Source: Acorus gramineus (Eukaryota > Streptophyta > Magnoliopsida > Acorales > Acoraceae). Taken from it: a DNA stretch of 64,000 nt. The notes beneath the pieces are model-generated. The model was not told the origin of the DNA, did no database searches, and worked only from the letters and a program-made list of their open reading frames with translations. The stretch lies in NCBI GenBank assembly GCA_030737835.1, contig CM060857.1:14457496-14521495 (forward strand), given 5' to 3'. Positions 1 to 10,960 of the stretch are shown here, in pieces (position 1 is the stretch's first letter; each line of letters starts with the position of its first letter). The position numbers and the translations under genes were made by a program.

Positions 1-1239
1 ATCAAATGACATGTTTTGATTGATTAAATTTCAATTTTGAGATTTGAGGTAAATGCAGGTTGATTGAACTAACTAAAATGATAATAGACGAGTTGGCCTT
101 TTGGATTGTTTTTCTCATCATTTTTGGAGGTCAACCACATGCAAGTGACAAACAATTGTGAATTGCAGCAACATCCCTTGAAACATGGAAGTACAAATAG
201 TGCAGCATGCCATTAACTATAATCTTGAACAAGCACCCTAACCTCAAAACCACAAAAAATATTGTTTTGCAGCATGCTAGTTGTTGATCAGTGAGACTAT
301 ATTATGTAAGTTCCACAATATAATTTTCCATTATAAGGTTTACTGTGGGTTCCTACATCATTTTTTTATTTCGATATTGATCTAAATATTGTGGGGGCGG
401 TTACTCCGGCCCCACACCATTAAGAAAATTGTTTTGGGGGGTGGGGAGAATAACCAAGAAAGAGAGTAAGAGAGAGGGCAGTGGGCAGAGGGCAGCGATG
501 GTGAGCGAAGGAGGCCGGGGATGGGTGGCGGAGGAGGGCGACAGTGAGAGAACCCCGTCCTTTCTCCCTATTTCTCTCTCTTTTTTCTCTCTCCCCCCTC
601 TTCCGCACACTGCCTCCCTCCCCACTCTCCCTCATCCGCCCACTGCAGCCCCACCACCCACCCCCCTCTTTCTTTCCCCTTCTCTTTTGACCATCTATAT
701 TATGAGTTACTAGCTGATGAATTTAGATGTGTTATCAAAACTAAGCAGATAAAGATGATCAAGAAAACCGCCTGAGCTAGGACACTGACGTGGTGTTTGC
801 CAAAGGGTCTTCCATATTCTGATTTGAGAAGACACTAAAAGGTTCAACTCTAACAATAAAAAAGTGGATAAAAATATTCCGTACCTTTCCGCATGGGCTT
901 ATGTGCTATATAAGCGTCGTGAAGACCAAAAGGCAGCTACCACGTGATGTAGCTAACAACTACTTGTAACTAACTTGAGGTCGTGGCGAATCACTCACAC
1001 CCATGAACCTTCGTTTTGATTAGGACGTTTATGACTTGAAGAATCAATTTGCACGTCCTTGATTTGTGTCCACCTTGGAGTGGACGACAACTCGTAATGG
1101 GCCCTCAATTGCTTGGGGGTTTCAATAGGCTTGGCCCACTAGAGCTTGAGCGATAGTGTGTGAGTGACACATGTCGGGATGTGAGAACCCATCTTTTTTT
1201 GCCTCCCACAATTGTGATTCAGTTATATCCACTTTTTTT
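1..1239. other. Non-coding flank with GC-rich low-complexity tract
   Basis: No gene is recognisable. Most is AT-rich. From about 392 to 710 there is a GC/purine-then-pyrimidine tract (long GA-rich run, then CT-rich run) that opens overlapping frames on both strands. Their proteins are Ser/Pro/Arg-rich and look like nothing known, so I do not call them. The left edge of the tract (about 392-455) resembles the terminal inverted repeat of the MULE at 33535-34804, so this may be one decayed end of the same family, but no matching right end was found. Confidence 0.4.
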
Positions 1240-1885
1240 TGCTGAAATGATAGACATCTAGAGCCTCGATTTTATTAAATGGAAGAGAATGTCCAATTCA
1301 AACAACAAATCGTGGGAAGTAAAGTAAAACGAAACCAAAAAAGTCGACCAAAGTACAGTGGAAGAGATATTAGCTTCAGTCTATCGCCCTAACCACAACC
1401 CCTCCTCCTTGATTATAAGCCTTCCTTTAGAATACATGACACTACTTAAGCCAACACAAAAATAACCCAATCCTTGATAAACCTGATCATAATCTCCAAA
1501 ATGTTTTCCACATAAAGCCTCTCTCCCTTAAACAAAACTTGATTTTGCATGAGCCAAATCAGCCACACTACACCAATGACACAAAGGACAGTGGGATTTT
1601 AGCCTTCGCGCTCATTTCACCCTTTTTCCTTATTTTCTTGGTGGCCTCCCAAATACCGCCCAACATCGTGAAGTTCCTTGCCATCCCCATAGCTAAGCTA
1701 AGCTAACCCCAAATGCATCTGGCCATCGTGCACATAACCAACAAATGCTTTGTCATCTTGTGCTCCACATTATACATCATGCGTGCCAAATCCTCATTTG
1801 TAGCTCATTTTGCTATATACACCTTTGTCAAAAGCTTATTTTGGTACACAAGCCACAAGAAAAATGGGAAGCCATTCTGAAATTT
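1240..1885 (-). mobile_element. LINE ORF2 3'-end fragment
   Basis: Read on the minus strand, broken frames resemble the C-terminal reverse-transcriptase zinc-binding region of plant non-LTR retrotransposons. A stretch near 1690-1775 reads VEH...MCTMARCIWG and is followed after a stop by another near 1440-1580 reading VVWLIWLMQNQVLF. Stops and frame changes are present, so it is a dead remnant. It lies just upstream of the KAB1-type terminal exon, in the same place an upstream intron of that gene would be, but in the opposite orientation. Family assignment is from motif recognition only. Confidence 0.55.
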
Positions 1886-2343
1886 CAGTCACGTGAACTT
1901 AGAACATAGTCCTACACACTTTATACCTTGTTTTCTATTGTGATTGAGTTCATAGTGTTTTTATAATAAATTTCCATATAAATTTTTCTCTAGCTCTATT
2001 ACAATGCCTTACAATGCCTTATGTAAATCATACAAAACCAATATGAAATCTGCATCAAGGCACATGTTGCTTTCCAATCCATATAAATGTTAAGATGCTA
2101 TACCACCTCTGTTCTTTGGGTGGATCAACATTTTGGAATGAACTCCAGCAAACTATATTTGAATGGTACCTTCTATTGTAATCTGATGTGGTTGGGGATT
2201 ATAATTGTATAAAATATATGAAGCTACTGATAACACTATTTTAAGGATAAAAGCATGGCTATTTTGTGGTTTTCTGCTGTGCAATGCTCTCTTACATTTG
2301 TAGTGTTTCCATGCTGATGTTTCGTTATTTACTTCTGATGAAG

Positions 2344-2457
2344 ATTGTCGAGAACATGAAGGCCATTGATGTTATTCCTCTTTTGACTCCCCAAGTGCTT
2401 GAGAAGATCGAGGCAGTCATTCAGAGCAAGCCCAAGCGCCCAGACTCATACAGGTAA
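2344..2457 (+). CDS. KAB1: Terminal exon of KAB1-type K+ channel beta subunit (aldo-keto reductase fold)
   Basis: A 38-codon exon beginning IVENMKAIDVIPLLTPQVLE and ending KPKRPDSYR then TAA. This matches the C-terminus of plant voltage-gated potassium channel beta subunits (KAB1), cytosolic aldo-keto-reductase-fold proteins that associate with Shaker-type channels. The exon follows a pyrimidine-containing acceptor (...ttctgatgaag, AG at 2342-2343) in phase 0. The open frame runs back to 2266, but that part does not resemble KAB1 and is read as intron. No other KAB1 exon is found in the first 2.3 kb, which instead holds a LINE fragment. Either the rest of the gene lies left of the window or this is an orphan exon; the intact end and good acceptor favour the former. 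Confidence 0.8.
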   Translation: MVENMKAIDVIPLLTPQVLEKIEAVIQSKPKRPDSYR

Positions 2458-3370
2458 AGTTTGACCCCACATGCTTCTAAGATTTCACTAGTTTGTGTGG
2501 TCCAAATTGGATGCTTCTATTTATTCTAAACAGTATATTTATGGGAGTTGGTGTTATGGTGGGTATTTCAAAATCTTTTGGTCCATATTGGATGCTTCTG
2601 TTTATTCTGATGAAGAATAATCTATTTATGGGAGTTGGTGTTATGGTATACATTCAAAATCTTTCTTTTTAAATTATATTGAATTTTGGTGATTTGTCAA
2701 AAAAGTTGTGTTCTCATGCATGAGCACATCATTCTTTAGTGGTGTTTGTGACTAGCCATTTGCCGAGTTGGATTACTTCTATCCAATGTGATAGGAAAAT
2801 TATATTTAGTCGTGCATTAATTCAGCTACTTATGTTTATATTGTGTTTGCTGTTCGGTATTGGCACTCACTGTGGTAAACTGGGGCATGCATGATCTCTA
2901 ATTACTTCTCCATCTGGCATAGACACTGTAGCTTTTTAGTATTTTAAATAAGATACACCTTTGCTATCTTTTTTTGCTTGGTAACTTCTCTGCAATCTTC
3001 CGCATTTGTCTTACATCTTTGTATAGCTTTTAGTCAATCTTCTATTGATGTGTCACATTGAGTGGTGCTATCTTCCGTTTTAAACCAATGCAACACCCAC
3101 CTAAATATGTGTGCCTCATTTTACCTAAACCAATCTAGAAATCCCTAATTATTGTATTAGACTTTCATGGTCCGCAACAAAGATTTGTGCTTTGGGAAAT
3201 TGTAGAATGGATCAATTGTGCGAACTCCCCCCCAAGAAACCCTTGGGGCCAGCATTTCTGTTCTGACTATATACCATTCTATACTTCTATTGCTTCTCTC
3301 TGGTTGATAATCAATTCCACTGATATGTTGTTTAAAATGATACTGATGTTTTAGGCTTATATTAATGTAG
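2458..3370 (+). other. KAB1 3' flank with an 81-bp tandem duplication
   Basis: Presumed 3' UTR and downstream sequence. Two diverged direct copies with an 81-bp period start at 2499 and 2580; both contain TTGGATGCTTCT and TATTTATGGGAGTTGGTG. The second copy carries a small insertion (ATGAAGA region). Nothing else is recognised up to 3370. Confidence 0.6.
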
Positions 3371-3862
3371 GGGAACAGATGGTCCCACCACCCATATCTC
3401 CATCCCCACAATTTTTTTTTATTTTTGTCGGTGAGGACAATAAGGAAGAGAGAGAGAGAAGCGGCTCCTCTCCCTCCTCTCCTCCCATCCCCCTTAAATC
3501 TAAAATAAATATAAAAGATAATGAAGAGAGAGAGAGGAGAGAGAAACATAAATATATGAAAGACTACATTTTGAGTATTCTTTTTAGATGATCAGAAAGA
3601 GAGTACATGAATCCTATTTATAAATCCAATGAGGATATATTCAAATCTTAACCGTTAAATAATTCAATTGAGATTTGAGTTTTTATACTTTTATAACCCA
3701 GTCACCTCTTTATTTCTAATACTCCTTTCCACCCAACCACCCTCTTCTGTCCCCCCTCTTTCTCTCTCTATTTTCCCTCTTGCCTTATTGTTCCTATCAC
3801 CCAAACAAAATTGGTAGATGGTGAGGAGGGATACATGGGTGGTGGAAAATTGGTAGTTGGGA
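3371..3862. mobile_element. Possible MULE-like element with long terminal inverted repeats
   Basis: The left arm (about 3385-3455: CCACCACCCATATCTCC, poly-T, then GGACAATAAGGAAGAG) is matched in inverted orientation by the right arm (about 3770-3845; reverse complement reads CCACCACCCATGTATCCC, then GGAACAATAAGGCAAGAG). The arms are about 75-85 bp and imperfect. The interior (3460-3760) is AT-rich with GA microsatellite and shows no gene. I could not fix exact ends or a target-site duplication. Confidence 0.45.
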
Positions 3863-4164
3863 TACACCTCTTGGACAATGGCTGATGAAGAACCTTCAAC
3901 ACAACTGCATTACGAGCTCTGCTTATGTGACGAAAACGTGTGGCACTATTAACTACAAGTATCAACACTCGCCATTAAAGGCTGTGAACCAAAATGAATG
4001 ACGTAAAAAGTGACTTCTAACTCTGTGTTCTGTGGGCCACTCAAAAAGGCTCTTACTCGGATTCCTAGCCTGCTGTGGCACATACATTTTGCGGCTGTAC
4101 TTCTTGCCAAGTCATCCAGTAACAGGCCATTCAAATCACTTTTCGGGATGGGGCATGAGGTTAA
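3863..4164. other. No recognisable feature
   Basis: Short unannotated stretch. Frames on both strands are under 70 codons and resemble no known family. Confidence 0.3.
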
Positions 4165-4635
4165 GACATCGTTTGATAGTGGGATTGTAAAACTTTTAAG
4201 TTGAGTTTAAAATTGATTTTGTAGAAAATTGATTTCTTTAACTTTTAAAAATCGTAACTTTTGAACACTATGTGTATAAAATCTGTTTACAGGATGCTGT
4301 TATAGTAATACTGTTTAGTTGTATGATTGTGGAAATGAATTCTTGCAAACGCAAAAGCTGTCCAATCGTGTAATCAAACGCCGTCGAAGTTTCTTCTTTT
4401 TCCCTTTCATATCTCATAGTCCCATTACACAGTTTTTGTATTTGTAGAAAGTTGTTTCTATAATCGTATAACCAAACAGTTTTACTGGAGCAGTTTTCTA
4501 CATACGGATTTCAAGCAAATAGTATTCAAAAGCTACGATTTTCACAAGTTAGGGGTGGGATTCCTGTAGAATCAGTTTTAAAACGCAGATTCCTGTAAAA
4601 TCACTTGTGCAATCATGCAACCAAATGCGCTCTTG
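4165..4635. mobile_element. MITE-like element
   Basis: The interior is T/A-rich with repeated short motifs (GATTGT, TTTGTAGAAA). The two ends look inverted: the left reads ATCGTTTGATAGTGGGATTG, and the right, reverse-complemented, reads GCGCATTTGGTTGCATGATT. This is the common plant non-autonomous DNA-transposon layout (TTTGGTT-type ends). No target-site duplication was confirmed. Confidence 0.4.
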
Positions 4636-5677
4636 GACCAAATGTAATAATATGTAAAGTTTATTTTATAAGGGCCTCTCATCGCTCTCAACCCATTGTT
4701 TGGTATTTTGGCATCCTCCAAAACATAAAATAAAACATAAAAAACCATGGGCGATGTAACTTGACGTGGAAGTGATTGGATAAGCAAATTCTGGCTGAAA
4801 AATAAAAGAATGTGTCAATGAAATGAAGCCAGCCAAATATATTCGAAGGGAGGGGGGGCGCCTTCCATAAAAATCCTTCATATGTGGGGTTGGGGACTTG
4901 GGGGTCATCGTTTTAACAAATTGGATTTGATGTTTTTTCTGTCCTCATTATAATTCCAGATAATAAGCATGGGCCTTGTTCAGGGAGGCCTCAATGTTTA
5001 CATTATTTGTTTACCATCTGAAGGAATTTGCTTGTCTCATGGTTTGATGTGTTGGTGAATTAATATTATTTCGTTTGTCTGTAACTGGGTTACTGCGAGC
5101 ATCGTTTCCACTAGGGACTCCTCGCCGTCTCAGGAAATCTTTTCTTTTTAGTGTATGATTAACATTAGAAGATTTTTGTCTTAGTATAAAGTCATTTCAA
5201 AGGGTTATTTGGAAGCGTAAGGTCTGGCCATTGCTTGCTTTCTTTTTTTAAAAAATTTTTTTGCTTTAAATTTATCTTAATATATCTTGACTAAAGTGAA
5301 TGCCGATTATAAGGATTGGTGGTATTAAAAGCTCATTCAGGATTCAGGTACCCTTGTAACTGTTAATCTATCATTACAAAAAATTATTATGATTGATGGT
5401 TGTCCTCCACCTACAATTAAAGATACCTACTAATCTGACGTGGTTTAGTTTGGTGGATTTGGTTGCAAAACAAAAGGCCAGCATTTTTTCCAAACACAAG
5501 TTGCACTAATGGCCCCCCCGAGCCAACATTGTCAGTTCGACAAAACTCTTCCCCATCAACACATGTTGGTGTGTCGTTCTTCCAACAACAGCGGATCAAC
5601 GGTTCACATTCCACATTCACAAAAAGACAAACAATCTAATACTATTTGTCAAACAAAGAATAAAAAAAAAATCAAAT
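4636..5677. other. Intergenic region and NCED 3' flank
   Basis: No gene found. The part next to the NCED stop codon (about 5450-5677) would hold its 3' UTR. The KAB1-type exon and NCED point toward each other, so this is a convergent intergenic region. Confidence 0.5.
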
Positions 5678-7405
5678 TCACCACTTCTGCAACCGCAACT
5701 CATCTGACCTAACAAAGGTGCCATGGAACCCGTAAGGGACCCTAGACGGCAACCGGATCGTCGCCTCAACACTCATATCCGACCCGTTTATGATCACAAG
5801 CTCCGACTCTCCCTTCCTTTCATCCGTCACGAACCCAACCACGTAACCCTCGTCTTCACCAACCCAATCTCTAACAGGCACGAACGTAGGCTCCCCTCCG
5901 AACCTCCCCTCCCCATAAAAAAACCTCTTCACCTCCCCGTTGACCAGGTCAACCTTCGCAATCCCCGAGCACCTCGGCCACGGCTCGGCTATAGCGAGGT
6001 ACGCGAACCGGGTCTTCCTCCCCAACCGGGTCTTGTTCACCTGACCCGCCTCCAGATTCAAACCCGGCACGACCTCCCTCCGAGTCGACTCACCCGTTTT
6101 CAAGTCCAACCGAATCTCCGACAAAACACTCTGCATGGGCCCGGCGTCATCATCCGAGAAGATCGAGTCGGGCGGAGACATGCAAGACCCGATAACCACT
6201 ACAGTCCGGCCTTCGTCTTCCTCCCACGCGTTCCATAGGTGGAAGCAGAAGCAGTTCGGGACGTCGACCCACTTGACCACCCCAGACTCGTCGTACTTGT
6301 GCAGGACCCCGAACCGTGTGGTCTTCTCCGCGTCGCACGTGACCGGCGACCCCCCACGCAACATGCGCGAGAGCTCGAACACCACCTGCTGGTCCGGGAC
6401 CACCACCAGGTTCTCCGTGATCGCGAAGTCGTGGATCATTGCGGGCCGTTCGATCGGTACCTCCACGTCTTCCGACTTCCTCCCTGAACCGTCCACGTGG
6501 AAGTACTTGAGGTACGGCTTCCTCACCACGTCGTAGCTCAACGCGAACATCTCCCCCGTCACCGGGTCCACCTTCGGGTGCGCGATCATCGTCGACTTCA
6601 GTTGACCGTCAAAGTCAAACCGTTTGACGGTCTTTAGGTCCCCGTTTTCGGTGACCCTCACGTGGTAGGGGAGGTCGTCCTCCGACATGGCGAGGAGGCG
6701 CCCGTTGAAGTAGACCAGACCGGCGTTCGCGACGCCGGTGCCGCGGCTTGCGTCGACGATCCCGGCCAGCGCGCGCGCGTAGAACAGCGCGAGCCGGCCG
6801 ATCCCCGTCCGGCCGTGGAGCTCTCCGATGGGCTTCGGAAAGAGTGACCTCCCCAGCGCCGCCTCCTGCTCTAGCTTGCTAGTGCGGGTGAACCGGCACG
6901 CGTAGCTCGCCGAGTTGGTCGACCCGTCGACGTTCACGGCGTGGACCATCCCGTCCCCGTCGAAGAGGTGGTGCCCGCCCGCCGGCGGGAACATGGGGTT
7001 GGCGCCGTTGCGGAGGTAGACCCCGTCGAGGTCGGGGGGGATGCGGCCGGAGACCTCGAGGCGGTGGGTCACCGGAGACTCCGACACGGGGGCGAAGTTG
7101 CCGGAGATTTGGACGGCGGGATCGGCGGAGTGGGGGAGGCGGTGGCGCCTCTCGAAGTCGACGATGAACTTGTTCTCCACCGCATCGAGGGCCGAGGCGG
7201 CGAGTCTCTGGAGGGGGTTGAGTCTGCGTGAGTCCTCTTTTGGCAAAGGTTTCTTCTTGGTGACGACTTCTCTGGGGAGGGTCTCCTTCGAAGGAGAGAT
7301 GACGAGGTTGCAGGACGTGGTTTTGGCTGGAGACGGCCGCGGATTTGGGTATGGATTCCTCGCGTTAATTAGTTGTGATGGGTTAGTGGGTAAGCGAAGA
7401 GACAT
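5678..7405 (-). CDS. NCED: 9-cis-epoxycarotenoid dioxygenase (chloroplastic)
   Basis: Cleaves 9-cis-violaxanthin/9'-cis-neoxanthin to xanthoxin, the committed and usually rate-limiting step of abscisic acid synthesis in plastids. The single uninterrupted frame gives 575 residues, normal for this typically intronless family (about 570-650). Residues 1-60 are Ser/Thr/Pro/basic-rich, as expected for a transit peptide. [15 protein letters not shown] (63-77) is the amphipathic membrane-docking helix. [13 protein letters not shown] (129-141) and [11 protein letters not shown] (145-155) are carotenoid-oxygenase signatures. The four Fe(II)-binding histidines fall at H276 (HPKVD), H325 (IHDF), H389 (FHLWNAW) and H561 (GFHGTF), with family-like spacing. 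The start at 7405 is the first ATG of the frame and gives the transit peptide. Coding GC is far above the surroundings. Member number within the family cannot be assigned. Confidence 0.96.
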   Translation of the reverse strand: MSLRLPTNPSQLINARNPYPNPRPSPAKTTSCNLVISPSKETLPREVVTKKKPLPKEDSRRLNPLQRLAASALDAVENKFIVDFERRHRLPHSADPAVQISGNFAPVSESPVTHRLEVSGRIPPDLDGVYLRNGANPMFPPAGGHHLFDGDGMVHAVNVDGSTNSASYACRFTRTSKLEQEAALGRSLFPKPIGELHGRTGIGRLALFYARALAGIVDASRGTGVANAGLVYFNGRLLAMSEDDLPYHVRVTENGDLKTVKRFDFDGQLKSTMIAHPKVDPVTGEMFALSYDVVRKPYLKYFHVDGSGRKSEDVEVPIERPAMIHDFAITENLVVVPDQQVVFELSRMLRGGSPVTCDAEKTTRFGVLHKYDESGVVKWVDVPNCFCFHLWNAWEEDEGRTVVVIGSCMSPPDSIFSDDDAGPMQSVLSEIRLDLKTGESTRREVVPGLNLEAGQVNKTRLGRKTRFAYLAIAEPWPRCSGIAKVDLVNGEVKRFFYGEGRFGGEPTFVPVRDWVGEDEGYVVGFVTDERKGESELVIINGSDMSVEATIRLPSRVPYGFHGTFVRSDELRLQKW

Positions 7406-7983
7406 GGTTGGGGTTGAATGGAAGCGCAGTTGAGACAGTGATATATATAAATATATAAAATAAAATATAGATTACATAGAGATCGAGGGAGATGAGATGG
7501 AGAAGGGAATTAAAATAGGCTCGTATCGTATGTTCTCGTGGGATCCGCGTGGTGATGCGATGAGGGGGCCGGGCACAAGTGGTGGGAGTCTACGTGGGAC
7601 AATGCGTATGGTCGGAACCACGTGACGGTGATCGCCGGACCACGTGATACAGCCGTGGATCGTGACTTTAGGATGTGGACCGGTCCAGGTTCGGGTGCCC
7701 CTTGTATGAGGGCCTGTCGCGGCCGAGTCGCATCCGGACACGTGTTCAGACGAACGACTCGTGGCGGCGGCGGTGATGGAGATGGGAGAGTTGGACACGT
7801 GTGGGAGGGTTTGGAAGGGGATCGTTTTCGAAACTTGGTTGGATGTGGAGATGTGGGGGTATGTACTGGGTATGCTACTGGGTTCTTCTACGGTTAATTT
7901 GGAGCGCAAGACTTTCTCAACGTAATTCAAAGTCATCGACTCATTAGTTTTTTTTTTATATATATACTATTTATATATTGTTC
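7406..7983 (-). promoter_or_regulatory. NCED promoter with a cluster of CACGTG (G-box/ABRE) elements
   Basis: Four palindromic CACGTG hexamers lie at 7619-7624, 7641-7646, 7739-7744 and 7796-7801, with a further ACGTGG at 7592-7597, all 190-400 bp upstream of the NCED ATG. ACGT-core elements of this type bind bZIP (ABF/AREB, G-box) and bHLH factors. A TATA-rich stretch on the minus strand at about 7441-7470 lies 35-65 bp before the ATG, so the 5' leader is probably short. The reading frames across this segment on both strands are treated as chance frames. Confidence 0.7.
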
Positions 7984-8003
7984 TCCACTTTATTTATATT
8001 GTT

Positions 8004-8083
8004 TATATATATATATATATATCGGAGGGACTCTCTGTGGTTGATCTTACGGTCAAGCTGGGAAGGTTACCTCCGCCTGTTTG
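8004..8083 (-). mobile_element. 5'-truncated SINE (family copy 1)
   Basis: The 3' part of the SINE family also found at 11014, 39603, 45648 and 56929. It shares GGAGGTARCCTTCCCA, GGTCAAG and the CCACAGAGAG/CCACGGGGGT region. On the minus strand it ends in a (TA)n tail. It is flanked by an exact 18-bp duplication, CACTTTATTTATATTGTT, at 7986-8003 and 8084-8101, which is the target-site duplication expected of LINE-mobilised retroposition. Confidence 0.85.
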
Positions 8084-8101
8084 CACTTTATTTATATTGT
8101 T

Positions 8102-10960
8102 AACTCATGCATTTATCATCAATCATATATTGTTATGTTAATCTAGTAATGTATTTTATATACACTAATATAAATGATAAAATGAGGTGTTTTGATATGT
8201 TGAAAAAGTTAATGGCATAAAAAATATGGATTACAAACATACTAAAATAATCAAATACATAATACGTACATTATGCAATTTGGCGTCCATAAGAGTGATA
8301 ATGTTCTTGATGGATGGGTGCTAGGACTCATCCTAAACGTATCTGACTAGGTGAAGTCTTAAGATAAAAATTTTAAATAGTAATTACTATCACGTACAAA
8401 AAATGTTTTTGAACAAATTCTTATCTTTTAGAAAAGTTATTTAAAACATATCCTAATTAAACAATTCTCAATAAAAAAAAATAAAAAACAAAGAAATAGA
8501 TAAGTTTTTGTAAAATAAATTAAATCATATAGAAAAAAAAATCTAAATAAAATAAAGACGGCTAATAAGACAAGACAAAATATGTTTAGGAGAGGTTTAG
8601 TGGGGGCATACCTTACCTTGCTACCTTAGCCGACCATCTTGGTTGTTTATAATCAAGGCTGGCCCTGGGGTGCTACCAAACATGGGCTAGGTTTTGATAG
8701 AAAATAATTATATGTGGTTGAGGAGGATATTTTCCCTTTCAATTAAACTATTGGTCTTTGGAGCTTTTCTTCACGAACTCGGACTTGAATAAGAATGGAT
8801 CATGTACTCACAAAAAAAATAGGGGACACCAGTATAGTGCCAGCCAAAGGCTCTCTGAAGAGATGTATCAATCGGGGATTCAAAACAAAACTCACTTGAA
8901 TTTAGGTGGTTTGAGTGTTGTAAATCAGAATTGATTCGATATCTTAGCTTATCGAGTTACTTCCCTTTTTATAAGGTCACATCGGCTAGTTACCGCTTCC
9001 ACTTCCCTTTGGCTGTTGTAACCGTCTTCTCACTGATTAGTTAGTGGGCGATTTCGGTGGAAACTCCCACGTGTTTATGAGGCACGTCGTAACCACGTCG
9101 CATGATTAGCAGGCTTTAACTGCCCGCCTGGTGGTTACATGCATTTGTGGTCCTTTAACCGTTTCTTTGGTCTGCTTGTGGCTCTTTGGCCTGCTTGTGG
9201 CTCTTTGGCCTGCTCATGCATATGTTACGTCTTCGAATACATCTGTGAGGTGAAAGATCGTTCGACTAGTCCTCTTGTCTGGTCTGTCTTCCCTGCTCGT
9301 TCACGAGAAGTAAGGTCGTCCAATCAGACCTCTAATCTGATCGTGTCTTAACTACTCGGGATGGCACTCTTTCACGAGGTGTTTGACTGTCCGACTAGAC
9401 CCTTGATCTAACCGTGTCAGCACACTCAAGAATGTCATCATGACATCATAAATTCTGATTATCCGCCTTGACGTGACACGTGTCTTGGTGTGGATTTTTA
9501 TCTTCATAGTGGTAATCCAGGTTTATCACTTACCTTATAGACAAAAATGGCAAAAAAAAATAAAGAAAGAAAGAAAATACTTAAATCATGTACAATTAGA
9601 AAGCTTTTCCACTGTGTAGATTTGGATAAGGTTTACATATGCTCGTTCGGGAACTTGATATGGGCGGCTCGAGATGTACGTTGTATTCAGTTTAAATTAA
9701 ATACAAAGAGACAAATGAACAATTTAATAGGTTTATTATACATAGTTTAAATTCAAAATACAAAAATTGTTTTGTGAGTCAATCCGTACAAGTCTTTTAG
9801 GAAAAAGAGTTTTGTTACGCATAATTCTTTTTACAGTTATCTACAATCTCATATACCTTTTTATTTACCTGAGCACATAGCAATTAGACATATAATTTAA
9901 TAAAAGACAATTCATTTAAATATATATTTTAAATTAGTTAAATAGAAGACCATTCATTGAAATATATAGCATAAGGTAATGATATAAATAAATCAAATTC
10001 ATAAAATTCATTAGAATATTCATTTCATCTTTTATAAAATAAATATGTATCTTATTAAATGATAAGTATGTGAAATCCTATAAGGTCTAACAAAGGTTCA
10101 TAGCGACATTTGATGCTTTCACAGGCTTAAAGTTCTATTTATCGGATCATAATTTATCGGTTCATAGCGACATAGTTTAACTCATAGGTTTATGGAAGCG
10201 TCATAGGCGCGCTGTAGATAGAGGGGAGATGCTAGGCTGCTTCTCGGGATTAGATGCCTCTTCTAACTCGGCTCAACAGAAACAGTGCATTGAGGTTTAT
10301 GATTTTTTTTATTGTGTTTTCTTATGTGTTCTATTTATCCCTCTTCCTCACCCTCCAATATCAATTCGATATTCATTTAATAAAAATCAGATAACAAAAG
10401 TTTATCTTACTTCAAAAACCAAAAAAAAAAAAAAGTCTACATAGTTTAATGGAAGACAAAAGGCCTGATGTAGACCTCCTCTGATAGCTCTGTGTCGTGG
10501 CCCATCACAGAAAGTTCAACCCACTTCTTTAGTGAAACTTTACTAGAAGGGACACTGTACACAGCTTTTACATTCCATGTATTTAAACTGCGGTCATTTT
10601 CATTAACAAAAATATATATGTTATTAAATAAAATTTGTAATTTAGGTATATAATACATTAAAATATATATTTTATCTTATATTAAAACACTTAATTAGAT
10701 AAAGTATATATTTAAAAAAAATAAGAAAATCATGTGCGGGCGTATGGAGCCTCCGTCCTAGCATTATCCTCCTTTAAAATATAGAATGTATATAACCTTT
10801 GTTTTGATTTTAAGTGGCACACTGTTTGAAGTGCATATTAACCGATGGGTTGACATGATGAAAGATTGACAAAACCATTCATAACAACACTTGGATTTCA
10901 GATTCACCTGTTTAGATTAGCTTAAGTCAAAACTAATCAGTCCCGTGTCTATGGGCGACT
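8102..10960. other. AT-rich intergenic DNA with a moderately GC-rich block of unknown origin
   Basis: No gene recognised. About 8800-9520 is less AT-rich than its flanks and contains a 19-bp direct repeat (CTGCTTGTGGCTCTTTGGC, 9172 and 9191). Its text (short CGTGT/GTCGAC-containing segments without open frames) has the look of a decayed LTR-retrotransposon terminal repeat, but I cannot show its ends. The rest is AT-rich with many short poly-A runs. Confidence 0.35.

Noticed and set aside
401..713. Overlapping frames of 71-94 codons on both strands
   Set aside because: They come from a purine/pyrimidine low-complexity tract; open frames on both strands at once are expected from composition.
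5723..7433. Several long plus-strand frames antisense to the NCED
   Set aside because: GC-rich coding sequence commonly leaves antisense frames open; none has a recognisable domain.
7472..7936. 154-codon minus-strand frame upstream of NCED
   Set aside because: It lies in the promoter, has no motif and carries the CACGTG cluster; read as chance.
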